Made by a program: the position numbers and the translations under genes. Below, piece after piece: positions 25,526-35,178 of a stretch of DNA of 64,000 nucleotides. The DNA lies in assembly GCF_003885045.1 (NCBI RefSeq), contig NZ_RHJS01000002.1, forward strand, positions 3,100,001 to 3,164,000, given 5' to 3'. Every line of letters starts with the position of its first letter. Position 1 is the stretch's first letter. This stretch comes from Schaedlerella arabinosiphila. Lineage in GTDB: Bacteria; Bacillota; Clostridia; Lachnospirales; Lachnospiraceae. The notes under the pieces were generated by a model that worked only from the letters and a program-made list of their open reading frames with translations, was not told where the DNA came from and ran no database searches.

Positions 25526-26389
25526 TCATCCCTTTACCGCCCCTGCCGTGATGGAGCGGACAAAGGTTTTCTGCGCAAACAGATAGATCACGACAAATAC
25601 CATTGCGCTGACTGTCAATGCCGCAAACACCGGCGTATAGCCAATCGTCGCGATCTTATCCCGGATCACGGCGATCCCTACGGACAGGGTATATTTTGAT
25701 GTATCGCTGATGGAAACCAGCGCCCACATATATTCATTCCAGGCATTCATACCGCCCAGGATCGCAAGCGTTACAAGCATCGGCTTCACAAGAGGCACCA
25801 TGATGCTCCATAAGATCCGGTATGTACCGCATCCGTCCATTTTGGCAGATTCGATGATCTCATCCGGTATGTTATCCATATAATTTTTGATCAGGATCAG
25901 TCCCAGCGGCGCAAAGCCCTGATAATAGGGAAATACGATCGCCGCAAGCGTATTCTGGATGCCCAGATTCACAACCTGCAGGTACATGGGAAGCAGGATG
26001 ATCGGGGTGGGGATCAGCATATTGATCAGGATCATATAGTAAAAGAATTTTTTAAACTTCATCTTCAGTTTCGAAAATGCGTAGCCCAGGCAGGTGATCA
26101 AAACCAGGTCCACCGCCAGCGTGGCAGAGGTATTTATGACCGTATTTTTCAGATAGGTCAGAAGGTTTGCCTCTTCAAATGCCTTGACATAGTTATCCAG
26201 ATTGAGCGAGGATGGCAGGGACCAGATACTGCGCAGAAATTCGCTTTCTGTCTTAAAGGACTGCAGAATCACCCAGATCAGAGGATAGATGGAAATCATC
26301 GCCGCGATCAGCATGATTACAAATACTGCCGGCGAAATCTGGTTTTGCTCCCCGGACGGTTTCCGTCTATTCATCAGCCTACCCTTCAT
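25526..26389 (-). CDS. Carbohydrate ABC transporter permease, MalG type
   Basis: A 287-residue inner permease with six membrane helices and the family EAA loop (DEIIESAKMDGCGTYRILWSIMVPLVKP). It forms a heterodimer with the MalF-type protein encoded just upstream, and imports an oligosaccharide delivered by a binding protein. The start at 26389 (AGGTGG 6-11 bases before it) overlaps the previous gene by 11 bases. No ATPase gene is nearby; such importers often share a common MsmK-type ATPase. Confidence 0.94.
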   Translation of the reverse strand: MKGRLMNRRKPSGEQNQISPAVFVIMLIAAMISIYPLIWVILQSFKTESEFLRSIWSLPSSLNLDNYVKAFEEANLLTYLKNTVINTSATLAVDLVLITCLGYAFSKLKMKFKKFFYYMILINMLIPTPIILLPMYLQVVNLGIQNTLAAIVFPYYQGFAPLGLILIKNYMDNIPDEIIESAKMDGCGTYRILWSIMVPLVKPMLVTLAILGGMNAWNEYMWALVSISDTSKYTLSVGIAVIRDKIATIGYTPVFAALTVSAMVFVVIYLFAQKTFVRSITAGAVKG

Positions 26390-27290
26390 TTTTTCCACCT
26401 GCTTTCTTTACCAGCTGTAAGACCACCGTGATCCCGATCATCACTGCCATCATGAGGATCGACGCTGCCGTAGCCGGCCCGAATTTTTGTGATACAAATG
26501 CATTGGAGTACACATAGGAGGTCAGTACATCGGAGGCTCCGCCCGGCCCTCCCTGGGTCATCACCCATACCAGGTCAAACGCCCGGAGGTCATTGGTAAC
26601 CGTCAGCACCGCCAGCGTGGCAAATGTGGGAACCATATGCGGAATGATGATATACTTAAGTCTCTGGAACCTGGAGGCCCCATCGATCTCCGCGGCTTCC
26701 AGATGGTCTTTCGGAAGCGTCATAATATTGGCATAGCAGATCAGCATGTTAAACGGAATCGTACGCCAGATCCAGGTGACGATGATCGCAGGCAGCGCCG
26801 TATGGATCTGTGAAAGCCAGGGCTGCGCCAGGTTTCCCAGCCCGATCAGCTCCAGAATCTGATTCAGCGGGCCGATCGTGGGATCATAAATGATTCTCCA
26901 GATACATCCGATCACCACCATGGAGATCAGATATGGGATAAACAGCGCTGTATTGAAAAACCGCTTCATCCGAATCCCCCGGAATAAAATATAGGAAAGG
27001 ATAAATCCGATCGTAATTGAAAAGATCAGATCGCACCCGATCAGTTGAAATGTATTGCCGAATGCCCTGTAAAACTGGTCATCCTGGAGTACGGAAACAT
27101 AATTTTTCATCCCCACATATCTGGTCAGTTCCCCGTATCCCTTATATTTATAAAGACTGATACGAAATGCATTCGCGAATGGTATGAACAGAAAAATAAC
27201 CAGTATGACCAGGGTCGGAAGAATCAGTATGTAAGCCGGAATGCTTTCTTTCAGCTCCTGCATAAGACCTGCTTTTTTATTTTTATCCAC
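26379..27290 (-). CDS. Carbohydrate ABC transporter permease, MalF type
   Basis: A 303-residue permease with six helices and the EAA loop (DHLEAAEIDGASRFQRLKYIIIPHM). The preferred start is GTG at 27290 because GAGGAGGG lies 6 bases upstream; an in-frame extension upstream lacks a ribosome site. It follows the binding-protein gene after two intercistronic hairpins. Confidence 0.93.
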   Translation of the reverse strand: MDKNKKAGLMQELKESIPAYILILPTLVILVIFLFIPFANAFRISLYKYKGYGELTRYVGMKNYVSVLQDDQFYRAFGNTFQLIGCDLIFSITIGFILSYILFRGIRMKRFFNTALFIPYLISMVVIGCIWRIIYDPTIGPLNQILELIGLGNLAQPWLSQIHTALPAIIVTWIWRTIPFNMLICYANIMTLPKDHLEAAEIDGASRFQRLKYIIIPHMVPTFATLAVLTVTNDLRAFDLVWVMTQGGPGGASDVLTSYVYSNAFVSQKFGPATAASILMMAVMIGITVVLQLVKKAGGKNEG

Positions 27291-27338
27291 GATATTCCCT
27301 CCTCGTGTTTTTTTCATTTTCAGAATCCGCTCTGAACC

Positions 27339-27398
27339 GGCCGCTTTTCTGCGGCCTGCGTGATACAAAGGGCTCGCTGCGCGCCTGCCCTTTGTATC
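27339..27398 (-). promoter_or_regulatory. Two intercistronic stem-loops between binding-protein and permease genes
   Basis: GGCCGC/GCGGCC (27339-27344, 27351-27356) and GATACAAAGGGC/GCCCTTTGTATC (27362-27373, 27387-27398) are perfect stems with no strong U-run. Such loops commonly stabilise the binding-protein message and lower permease expression. Confidence 0.7.
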
Positions 27399-27416
27399 TG
27401 TCTTTCAAAAAAGCGG

Positions 27417-28550
27417 TTATTCCTTATCTTCCAGGTATGAATTGTATGACTCCTGCAGGCTTTTCGTCACGTCTTCCAGTGCGATCTGTCCCAGCAGATA
27501 GTTGGGGATCAGGTTTTCTTTAAACTCCGTATTGATCTCCGTTGACACGGTCGTCGGCACGAAAATGTCCGGGCAGAAACCATTTTCCGCCGCTGCGCTG
27601 TATCCAGCCAGAATCCCGTCCAGCTCCGGACTGCGTTCTACATCATTGAGTCCGGAATTTGAATATTTCAGACCTTCGTCGGTTTCAAAATTGGTCCTGG
27701 ATGTCAGGTATTTCAGCAGTCTGACCGCTGCTTCCGGGTGCTCTGTATCTGCGCTGACCGCGAAAATATTGCTCGCCCCGCCCAGAGATCTGGAAGGAAG
27801 CCCGTCTATTCCCGGAAGCGGAAATGTTCCAAGCTCCATCGTATCCGGCGCGTTATCCATGATATATTCCAGCTTATCCGGCGCGATCATTACCTGGGCA
27901 AGCTTCCCCTGAAGGAAGAGCTGCGCGGTCGTATCCAGATCTGACGTCATAAAGTTCTCCGGCAGATACCCCTTATCCCAGATCTCTTTATATGCTTCCA
28001 GCCCGGCTTTCACCGATTCCGTTTCAAAGGTCATCTCTCCGCTTTCAAAAGTCTTGCCTTCGTCTTCGATCTCTTTCCTGCAGAACTGATCCCAGAACAG
28101 TCTCGGCATCCAGTCAATGCATGTATTGGATTGTACGGACAGGGGAGCATATCCCGCTTTTTTGAGTTCCCCGCAGTTTGCCATAAATGCTTCCCAGGAT
28201 TCTGGCTCAGACAGATCCAGCTTCTCATAAATTGCCTTGTCATACATCACGGCAACCGTGGTCATCGTAAACGGAACTCCGTAATCGTAAGAGTCCATCT
28301 CCCCGCATCCCGTATAGGCGATGTTCTGCAGGCTTTCCAGCAGGGACGGGATATAGGTATCCTTCCATGCAATGTCCCCTTCGTATGCCTGATCCGCCAG
28401 CGCATCGGAAATATCCATCAAAAGCCCTTCGCTGATCTGGTCGCAGTAATAACCGGATTGGGTCCAGAACACGTCCGGAACTTCATGGGAGGAGGCAAGC
28501 GCCGCAAATTTGGCTGAATAATTTCCGGAATCCATTTTACTTTTGAAAAT
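27417..28550 (-). pseudogene. Extracellular sugar-binding protein, 5'-truncated
   Basis: The frame matches a family-1-type solute-binding protein from KMDSGNYSAKFAALASS, VPDVFW onward to its C-terminus, but it lacks the signal peptide, lipobox and first lobe start (about 60-75 residues). Upstream of about 28545 the frame continues only as antisense of the neighbouring kinase gene and has no ATG or ribosome site; the first possible codon is a TTG at 28679. The mature protein would be cytoplasmic and incomplete. It heads the permease/GH106 unit, whose promoter would have been lost too. Confidence 0.82.
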
Positions 28551-29918
28551 ACTGCTGATACAAAATTGGTCTACGGATACACCCCGGCAGACGAAGCCTG
28601 GTATCAGGAGGTCATCGACCGGCGCGGGAAATTGTATATCAGCGGAATTTCCTCCCACCCCGATATATTCCAGAGTCAAAAGCAGAGCTTCTTTCTGGCA
28701 AAAAACCTCTACGATATCTATACTTCCAAAAGTCTGGGGGTTTTAATGATCAACTGTGATCCCGGCATCTTTGACCTGGATGCGCTCAATACGATTCCGG
28801 ATGTCACCTCCATTTCGATCATCAACCATGACAGAAATGAAACGCTCTACTGCACCGCCTCAGACGGCCGTATCCCTGCACCTGAGGAAGCCGGACAGCT
28901 TGCCGCCTACGCCGCGGAGCTTACGCATCCCTCACTTACCCTGTATACCTTTGTGGATCACAGCCGCCTGTACCGGGAATTCAGCGCTACAGGTATCCTG
29001 CTGATCCTGATCGCATTATTCTGTGTGGTCAGCGGTATCTTTCTGGCACTGTATTTTTCAAAATCTGTAACAGGCCCGATCGTCCATCTCAGCAGGAAAA
29101 TGTCGCGGCAAAGCGAGGAAAACCTGAGTATATCTACGCGCTGCCTGAACCGTACGGATGAAATCGGTGTTTTGTACAATGAATATAATTCGATGATCGA
29201 AGAACTGAATACCGCCATAAAGACAAATTATCAGAGCAGGCTGATCTCACTCGACGCCCAGATGAAATCCCTGGAGGCAAGGATCAACTCCCACTTTCTT
29301 TTCAATACCCTGGAAGCGATCAACAGTATTGCCGTGATGGAAGGAAGCCGTTCTGTCTCCACCATGGCGATGTCCCTGGGCAATATGTTCCGCTATGCCA
29401 TCAAGACGCCCAGCGAAATTGTTACGCTTCAGGATGAAATAAACCATGTGCTGGATTACATCTCGATCCAGTCTATCCGTTTTGACGGGCTTTTTCAATT
29501 TCGGCTGCGCGTTCCGGAAAGCATGAAAAGACTCAAAGTGCTGAAGCTGATCTTACAGCCGCTTGTAGAAAATGCTTTTTCACACGGACTGCAGAACTGC
29601 CAGTTCGGCCATCGGATCAGCATTCGGGGATTTTTGTATGATGCCTGTTTTTATATCTATGTTATGGATGACGGAAAAGGCATGAGCTCTGAACAACTGC
29701 GGGCATTGAATGATTCGCTCAGGGAAGAGCCCGCCTTTACGGAGCTGGGGCATCGAAGCAGCCAGAGCATCGGGTTAAAAAACATCAACACGCGCATTGA
29801 ACTTTACTATGGGAAAGGATATGGCCTGTACGCAGAAAGCAAGCCGAACCGGGGAACACTCATCCGGATCAAGCTCCCCTGCCTGCATGAAAACAATGCG
29901 GCCGGTCCTTCTTCTTAA
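28548..29918 (+). pseudogene. YesM-type sensor histidine kinase, 5'-truncated
   Basis: The protein resembles kinases that control sugar-uptake loci. Present are the end of the extracytoplasmic sensor domain (VYGYTPADEAWYQEVIDRRG, typical of dCache domains), one membrane helix (about residues 145-168), HAMP, the His_kinase motif with SHFLFNTLEAINSIA and a GHKL ATPase (QPLVENAFSHGL, DDGKGM). The first membrane helix and the N-terminal part of the sensor (roughly 120-150 residues) are missing and no ATG or ribosome site precedes the frame. The only start candidate is a TTG at 28566. It abuts the truncated binding-protein gene head to head. Confidence 0.82.
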
Positions 29919-29934
29919 ACCGGAGGTAACGCCT

Positions 29935-31491
29935 ATGTATCCGTTTATTATTGTTGACGATGAACCCCTGATTCGCATGGGAACATTAAAAAAACTGGAA
30001 ACGCTGAATGAAAAGATCCATTGTGTGGGAGAGGCAGGCAATGGAGAACAGGCATTGGAGCTGATTGAAAGATATCATCCTGCATTTGTAATACTGGATA
30101 TGGAAATGCCGGTCATGGACGGAACCCGCCTCCTTCCTTTTCTGGCAGAACATTTTCCGGATATGCAGCTGATTGTGATCAGCGGATACAAGAGTTTTGA
30201 CTATATTAAATATGCAATCTCTGCCAATGTGATCGACTATATCTTAAAGCCCTTTACAGAGGAGCAGATCCAGCAGACGGTGCTCCAGGCCCTCAGGCGT
30301 CTGGAAGCCTCCGAGTCCATCGACCAGAAGCTCCGTCTCAGTGAAGAGCAGAAGGAGATGGCTTATTATGAATATGACCTGCAGCTGATCCAGAACCTGA
30401 TCCTGGGTTATGCCGTAACCGACACTGCCCTCAATTCTCAAAAGCTGGGCTTCCTGCGTCATTCCTCCCGCATTTATCTTGCCGCGGTGCGCTCTTCCAT
30501 GCCGCTGGATGCCTTCCGCCTGCAGGAGCATGTGGCAGAGCTGGGCTTTTCGGAAATGGCCCTTTATCTGTCTCATCCGACGAATACGCTGCTCGGTTTT
30601 TTTGTGCTCTGTATTCCCAATGACGCAGATTTTACCCCCCAGTCGTTTTATCAGAAATTTGTGCAGGATTTTATCTCTCATCTGCAAAGCTATGGCTCTG
30701 TTTCTTATTGGGGGATCAGCAGTGCATGCCAGGCGCCGGAGCAGCTTCACGGCGCTTATGAAAAATGCCGGGCGGCTCTGAACACGATCCCGGCACTCCA
30801 GACCTCCTCTCAATACTATGTCTGGCATCCGGATACCAAAAACGAAATCCAGGAAATCCGTTGGAATAAAAAGGAAGAATTTTTGTTCCGCGTGGAGGCC
30901 GGGATGACAGATGCGGTATTCCAACTGCTCCAGGATCTGCAGGACTGCTGCCGGGCGATCCCTTCCCTTACACTGGCGGACGTCAAATACCATTATCACC
31001 AGCTGACCGAAGAATGCATGCTGATCCTGAAGCACTATGTCAGCCAGACCAATCCGTCGCAGAGCATGCACAATATCGTCAAAGAGATTTTTTCCCCGGA
31101 AGAGCTTCACAGCTATTACAGGCAGTTTTTCGGCAACCTGTCGGAGATGCTCAAACCGCAGAGCGTCTATGCTGTCCAGGATCCCATTGAGCAGATCCAG
31201 ATCTACACCCGGAGGAACTATCCGAAAAATCTGACCGTAGAATTTCTTGCCTCGCTGTTTTATATGAACAGCAGCTATTTAAGTCACCTGTTCCGCAAGC
31301 GTACCGGGGTAAAGTACGTCTCCTACTTAAATTCGATCCGCATTGAGCAGGCAAAAAAACTTCTGGAAACTACGGACCGTAAGTTGTACCAGATCGCCAA
31401 GGCGGTTGGATATGAAAATAATAAATACTTTTTCCGTGTGTTTAAGAAACTGGAAGGAATCACACCGGAACAATATCGGAAAATGCAGTAA
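29935..31491 (+). CDS. YesN-type response regulator with AraC DNA-binding domain
   Basis: A 518-residue protein with a receiver domain (residues 1-125; IVDDEPL, phospho-acceptor in VILDMEMPVMDG, ISGYKSFDY, LKPF), a long middle region and a C-terminal AraC domain (IQIYTRRNYPKNLTVEFLASLF, then LYQIAKAVGYENNKYFFRVFKKLEGITPEQYRK). It starts 16 bases after the kinase gene with CGGAGG upstream. It would activate the transporter/GH106 unit in response to the kinase, so loss of the kinase N-terminus should remove its signal. Confidence 0.95.
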   Translation: MYPFIIVDDEPLIRMGTLKKLETLNEKIHCVGEAGNGEQALELIERYHPAFVILDMEMPVMDGTRLLPFLAEHFPDMQLIVISGYKSFDYIKYAISANVIDYILKPFTEEQIQQTVLQALRRLEASESIDQKLRLSEEQKEMAYYEYDLQLIQNLILGYAVTDTALNSQKLGFLRHSSRIYLAAVRSSMPLDAFRLQEHVAELGFSEMALYLSHPTNTLLGFFVLCIPNDADFTPQSFYQKFVQDFISHLQSYGSVSYWGISSACQAPEQLHGAYEKCRAALNTIPALQTSSQYYVWHPDTKNEIQEIRWNKKEEFLFRVEAGMTDAVFQLLQDLQDCCRAIPSLTLADVKYHYHQLTEECMLILKHYVSQTNPSQSMHNIVKEIFSPEELHSYYRQFFGNLSEMLKPQSVYAVQDPIEQIQIYTRRNYPKNLTVEFLASLFYMNSSYLSHLFRKRTGVKYVSYLNSIRIEQAKKLLETTDRKLYQIAKAVGYENNKYFFRVFKKLEGITPEQYRKMQ

Positions 31492-31521
31492 GTCCGATAA
31501 CATCCCGGAAGCCAAGGGGGC

Positions 31522-32031
31522 TCAGAACCCTTCCGCCCTCCGCTGTTTCCGCAGCTGATACCTTTTTTCCCCTCCAAGCCATTCTGCCTGCTCTGCCTCG
31601 GATTCCAGGATGAGGCCCGGCACCTGGGTCGGATTTCCCTCTTCGTCCACCGCCACCATGACGATGTAAGCCCGGTTGATGCTCCTGCGGTTTCCCTGAT
31701 AGTCCTCCACGCAGGTATCCACCCGTACCTCCATGGAGGTACGGCCTACATAGGTCAGCTTCCCGACCAGGACAACCATGTCGTTCTGATAGGCGCCGGC
31801 CTGAAAATTCAGGTTGTCAATGGACGCGGTGGTGATCATTTTTCCGCAGTGGCGCCGGCTCACGATCCCGGCCATCTCATCGATCCACTGCATCAGGTAG
31901 CCGCCGAACAGCCTGCCCTGGGGATTGATGTGCTGGGAGCGTATGATGTAGACCTGTTCCGTCTCTGAATCGCGGACGCGCTTCTGTGCGGCTGTATGGC
32001 TGGTGGATGGATTTTCATAGTGATGTTCCAT
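31522..32031 (-). CDS. Acyl-CoA thioesterase, hotdog fold
   Basis: A 169-residue protein with the YciA/BACH signature INPQGRLFGGYLMQWIDEMAG and later DNLNFQAGAYQNDMVVLVGKLTYVGRTSM. These single-hotdog enzymes hydrolyse acyl-CoA thioesters. It converges with the response-regulator gene, 30 bases apart, and stands alone. The start at 32031 is followed by a variable N-terminal tail of about 20 residues. Confidence 0.93.
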   Translation of the reverse strand: MEHHYENPSTSHTAAQKRVRDSETEQVYIIRSQHINPQGRLFGGYLMQWIDEMAGIVSRRHCGKMITTASIDNLNFQAGAYQNDMVVLVGKLTYVGRTSMEVRVDTCVEDYQGNRRSINRAYIVMVAVDEEGNPTQVPGLILESEAEQAEWLGGEKRYQLRKQRRAEGF

Positions 32032-32147
32032 AATCTCGAGTCCTTTCTAAACGAATGAATAATAGATATAGTATATACTAAAAAGGGGGAATACAAAAGG
32101 AATACCCGAGAGCATTTTTATTTTTTTATTTTTTCTCTAATGAAATT

Positions 32148-32175
32148 TTTCAGCTGTTTCAAGGATATATATAAT
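32148..32175 (+). promoter_or_regulatory. Candidate promoter of the second ECF sigma operon
   Basis: TTTCAG (32148-32153), a 16-bp spacer and TATAAT (32170-32175) precede the sigma gene by about 108 bases. An ECF-dependent promoter was not recognised. Confidence 0.4.
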
Positions 32176-32282
32176 AGAATGGTCTTTATCCCAGGTAGAT
32201 GTGCTGCGTGCAGAAAATCTCCTCAAGGAGAGAAAAAAACAAAGTCTCAGAGAAAAACAACATCCCCAAAGGAGAACCTGAT

Positions 32283-32756
32283 ATGTTCCCGAAAGAAAAA
32301 TTTGCTGAAATATCAGAAAAATATATGGATACCATTTTTCGGATTGCGTTCCATTATGTGAAAAATCAGTCTGAGGCAGATGATATCACCCAAGAAGTAC
32401 TGCTAAAGCTGTACAATACACAGAAATGCTTTGAAAACGAGGAGCACATCCGCAACTGGCTGATCCGTGTTACGATCAACTGCTGCAAGAAGGTATTTTT
32501 ATCTCCATGGAGAACACATGAACCACTGGAAACCTATAAGGACAGACTGTCCTTTTCCACTCCGGAGCATGGTGACCTGTTCTATATGATCATGGATCTG
32601 CCGCGAAAATACCGGGTCGCAATTTATCTCTACTATTATGAAGAATACAGCACTGAGGAAATTGCACAGCTTCTGCACATTCCCAAGGCAACCGTGGCCA
32701 CGCACCTTTACCGCGGAAGGGAACTGCTCAGAAAAAAAATTAACGGAGGTGAATGA
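32283..32756 (+). CDS. ECF-type RNA polymerase sigma factor (second copy)
   Basis: A 157-residue ECF factor with region 2 (SEADDITQEVLLKLYNTQKCF, ENEEHIRNWLIRVTINCCKK) and region 4 (LPRKYRVAIYLYYYEEYSTEEIAQLL, PKATVATHLYRGRELL). AAAGGAG lies 8 bases before the ATG at 32283. Its stop overlaps the neighbouring gene's upstream ATG (ATGA), so the two are coupled. It is a paralogue of the factor at 19179-19661. Confidence 0.93.
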   Translation: MFPKEKFAEISEKYMDTIFRIAFHYVKNQSEADDITQEVLLKLYNTQKCFENEEHIRNWLIRVTINCCKKVFLSPWRTHEPLETYKDRLSFSTPEHGDLFYMIMDLPRKYRVAIYLYYYEEYSTEEIAQLLHIPKATVATHLYRGRELLRKKINGGE

Positions 32757-32758
32757 GC

Positions 32759-33556
32759 ATGTTTGATAAAAAAATGTATATAGAAACTATTTCAGCCCTT
32801 CATGCGGCCGATAATACGCTGAACCAGATCTATCAGACCGCGGCGCAAAAAAGATCCCCAAATCCGAGTAGAATCCGCCATGCCTTAATTCTTGCCGCCA
32901 TGCTTGTACTAATGGCTTCTTCAGCGGTTCTGGCTGCTGGCGGCCGGATCATGGGCGGATGGCGGCACAGTGCCTCAGTCAGGGATATAGAGGATATGGG
33001 GCATGTATATCCGAAACAAATAGGCGAATACCGTCTTTTGGATGCATCCCCTACGAGTATTCATGTTGCACCTGAAGACTCGGGCTGGCTTACCGCCTGG
33101 ATGAAACCGGATTATACCTGGATGAGCCTGGACTATGAAAGAAGCAACGGGCAGCTTCTTTCGCTCAGCTTTGGAAAAACAGACGACCCGCTCTGGGCTT
33201 ACTGTTTTGATTATGATGAGGCATCGGGCGGATGGCTTGGAGCAGCAAAAGCCCATAAGACAGATGATACAACACTGGATACAAAAGTTCTCGAAAACGA
33301 TTCGCTCCCCACGAATGTTACAAAAACCATCTACAAAGGCTGTACCATTTATTTGGCAGACCGGATCATGAATACTTCTTCCGACAGTGCTCCGGCTCAA
33401 GGGAATGCCAACGGAACGCTGGCCGAAGCCCACTGGGTGGATTCGGAGATTGGTGTCTGCTTCGCCATTACTGGCGGATTCTCCTCCAACAAGACAGGGG
33501 CGACGCAAAAGGAACTTCTGGCCTGCGCCAAGTCGGTCATTGATCATAACCGTTAG
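32759..33556 (+). CDS. Putative membrane anti-sigma factor
   Basis: A 265-residue protein with a cytoplasmic N-terminus of about 40 residues, one membrane helix (ALILAAMLVLMASSAVLAA) and an extracytoplasmic domain resembling DUF4367-type folds, ending LLACAKSVIDHNR. Its place directly after an ECF gene and its one-helix topology indicate an anti-sigma role; no zinc-finger anti-sigma motif is seen. ATG at 32759 is preferred (GGAGGT 8 bases upstream) over the ATG at 32753 that overlaps the sigma stop. Confidence 0.75.
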   Translation: MFDKKMYIETISALHAADNTLNQIYQTAAQKRSPNPSRIRHALILAAMLVLMASSAVLAAGGRIMGGWRHSASVRDIEDMGHVYPKQIGEYRLLDASPTSIHVAPEDSGWLTAWMKPDYTWMSLDYERSNGQLLSLSFGKTDDPLWAYCFDYDEASGGWLGAAKAHKTDDTTLDTKVLENDSLPTNVTKTIYKGCTIYLADRIMNTSSDSAPAQGNANGTLAEAHWVDSEIGVCFAITGGFSSNKTGATQKELLACAKSVIDHNR

Positions 33557-33591
33557 ACACCGCAGTCTGTTTCTTGATCTTCTGCCCCAAT

Positions 33592-33632
33592 CTGCAGTAC
33601 AGGCTGCATACACCATGCACCCTGTACTGTAG
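33592..33632. terminator. Hairpin between convergent genes
   Basis: CTGCAGTACAGG (33592-33603) pairs with CCTGTACTGTAG (33621-33632) with one mismatch; the loop contains TGCAT/ATGCA. No U-run follows, but it is placed to separate the anti-sigma and DUF362 genes. Confidence 0.5.
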
Positions 33633-33677
33633 GTATACTGCGTTTCCTCTATAATTTCAAATTCCAAACCGGGCGGT

Positions 33678-34817
33678 TTATTTTACGGTAATCAGCTCAT
33701 ATTCCTTTGTACCGAGGCCGATCTTCTCCGCATGGGCGAGGCAGGTCTTATACTCGGAATTTGGCGTCGTGTTTTCAAAGTGGTCGTGGTGGTCGTGGAA
33801 GTCATGGCCGGCCATCTGCTCTGTCAGTTGGGAGTTGGGCAGCGGCGTCTGGCGCAGGCAGGCATCCACACATGCCTGATCCAGGGCCAGCGGGTCAAAG
33901 GACGCGAACATTCCGATATCCGGAAGGATCGGGGCGTCATTTCCCGAATGACAGTCGCAGTTCGGAGAGATATCGCATACCAGGGAAATGTGGAAATTGT
34001 CCCTGCCTGCGACCACGGCTTTTGTATATTCCGCCATACGGCAGTTCAGCTCTTTGACCGCCGCATCCTGCCCGAAATGGATGGCGTCAAAATCGCAGGC
34101 CCCAATACAGCGCCCGCAGCCGACGCAGTGTGCTTCATTGATCGTCATCACTTTTCGTCCTTCGTCAAAGGCCAGGCCGTCGTTTGCGCATTCCCGCATA
34201 CAGAGCCTGCATCCCCGGCAGTTCTCCGGGTCGATGACCGGTTTTCCGTTGTGATGCTGGTCTTTCTTGCCGGCCCTGGAGCCGCAGCCCATGCCGATAT
34301 TCTTGATCGTCCCTCCGAACCCGGTGAGCTCATGGCCCTTGAAATGGGTCAGCGAGATAAATATATCCGCATCCATGACCGCGCGCCCGATCTTCGCTTC
34401 CTGAATATATTCGCCGCCTTCCACCGGAACCGCAATGTCGTCCGTACCTTTGAGCCCGTCGCCGATGATCACCGGACATCCTACCGTCATGGGAGTGAAG
34501 CCATTTTCCCAGGCACAGTACAGATGCTCGATGGCATTTTTCCTGCTGCCCGGATACAGGGTATTGCAGTCGGTCAAAAACGGCTTTCCGCCGCATTCCT
34601 TTACCAGATCCGCCACAGCCTTGGCATAATTGGGCCTGAGATAGCTCATATTTCCCAGCTCGCCGAAATGCATCTTGATTGCTACAAATTTTCCTTCCAT
34701 ATCGATCTTGTCCATCCCTGCCGTCTTCAAAAGACGCTGCAGCTTTTTCACCGGGCTTTCGTCCATCTCACAACGAAAATCTGTAAAATATACCTTTGCT
34801 TTTTTGATATCGCTCAT
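33678..34817 (-). CDS. DUF362 protein with two [4Fe-4S] clusters
   Basis: A 379-residue protein. Residues 1-180 and 250-379 form the DUF362 domain (KMHFGELGNMSYLRP, LTHFKGHELTGFGGTIKNIGMG). Between them lies a bacterial ferredoxin module with CRGCRLCMREC and CVGCGRCIGAC motifs. Homologues are widespread in Clostridia and their reaction is undefined; a redox or iron-sulfur role is likely. The tail is His-rich (GHDFHDHHDHFENT). It appears monocistronic and cytosolic. Confidence 0.93.
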   Translation of the reverse strand: MSDIKKAKVYFTDFRCEMDESPVKKLQRLLKTAGMDKIDMEGKFVAIKMHFGELGNMSYLRPNYAKAVADLVKECGGKPFLTDCNTLYPGSRKNAIEHLYCAWENGFTPMTVGCPVIIGDGLKGTDDIAVPVEGGEYIQEAKIGRAVMDADIFISLTHFKGHELTGFGGTIKNIGMGCGSRAGKKDQHHNGKPVIDPENCRGCRLCMRECANDGLAFDEGRKVMTINEAHCVGCGRCIGACDFDAIHFGQDAAVKELNCRMAEYTKAVVAGRDNFHISLVCDISPNCDCHSGNDAPILPDIGMFASFDPLALDQACVDACLRQTPLPNSQLTEQMAGHDFHDHHDHFENTTPNSEYKTCLAHAEKIGLGTKEYELITVK

Positions 34818-34975
34818 GATTTTTCTCCTCTCTTATCACAGGATCTGCTCCGCGGCATCCATCTTCTTCATGCTATGTATCTTTTCCGATCCTGCCATTT
34901 CTACCAGTTTACCACATCTGCGAAGGAGTTGCCATAGTATATTTTTCATAGAAATTTTTCTAGCTGTGCGGTTGC

Positions 34976-35030
34976 AATCCGACAGGTCGTTTGCATGCAA
35001 TTCATTGCAATGAAAATGACCTGTCGGATT
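34976..35030. promoter_or_regulatory. 13-bp inverted repeat
   Basis: AATCCGACAGGTC (34976-34988) is perfectly inverted at 35018-35030, with TGCATGCAATTCATTGCA in the 29-base loop. It lies between two divergent genes (34817 and 35321) and may be a regulatory hairpin. The stretch 34818-35320 contains no gene. Confidence 0.6.
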
Positions 35031-35115
35031 AGCAGCCCATTTATTCATGAGCAAAATGTGGCTGCGTCAGCAGACACAAGAGTGCGTCAGCACGGATTTT
35101 GAGAATGGATGAATG

Positions 35116-35142
35116 GGTTGGATACTCTTAAAGTATCCAACC
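35116..35142. promoter_or_regulatory. Operator-like palindrome upstream of the DUF2961 gene
   Basis: GGTTGGATAC (35116-35125) and GTATCCAACC (35133-35142) are perfect inverted arms with a 7-base centre, 7 bases before the -35 region at 35150. Confidence 0.6.
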
Positions 35143-35149
35143 GCATAGC

Positions 35150-35178
35150 TGGAAATTTGGTCTAAAGCATGCTATAAT
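35150..35178 (+). promoter_or_regulatory. Promoter of the DUF2961 gene
   Basis: TGGAAA (35150-35155), 17 bp, and TATAAT (35173-35178) with an upstream TG (TGCTATAAT) make a strong extended -10 promoter. The leader is about 135 bases long. Confidence 0.6.

Noticed and set aside
24623..25699. 358-residue open frame on the plus strand
   Set aside because: Spans two real minus-strand genes (GH106 and permease) and their gap; antisense shadow.
28551..28679. Using the TTG at 28679 as the real start of the binding protein
   Set aside because: The added residues are antisense to the kinase sensor domain and carry no signal peptide, so they are an accidental extension.
33732..34937. 401-residue open frame on the plus strand
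   Set aside because: Antisense to the ferredoxin-type DUF362 gene with clear CxxCxxC motifs.
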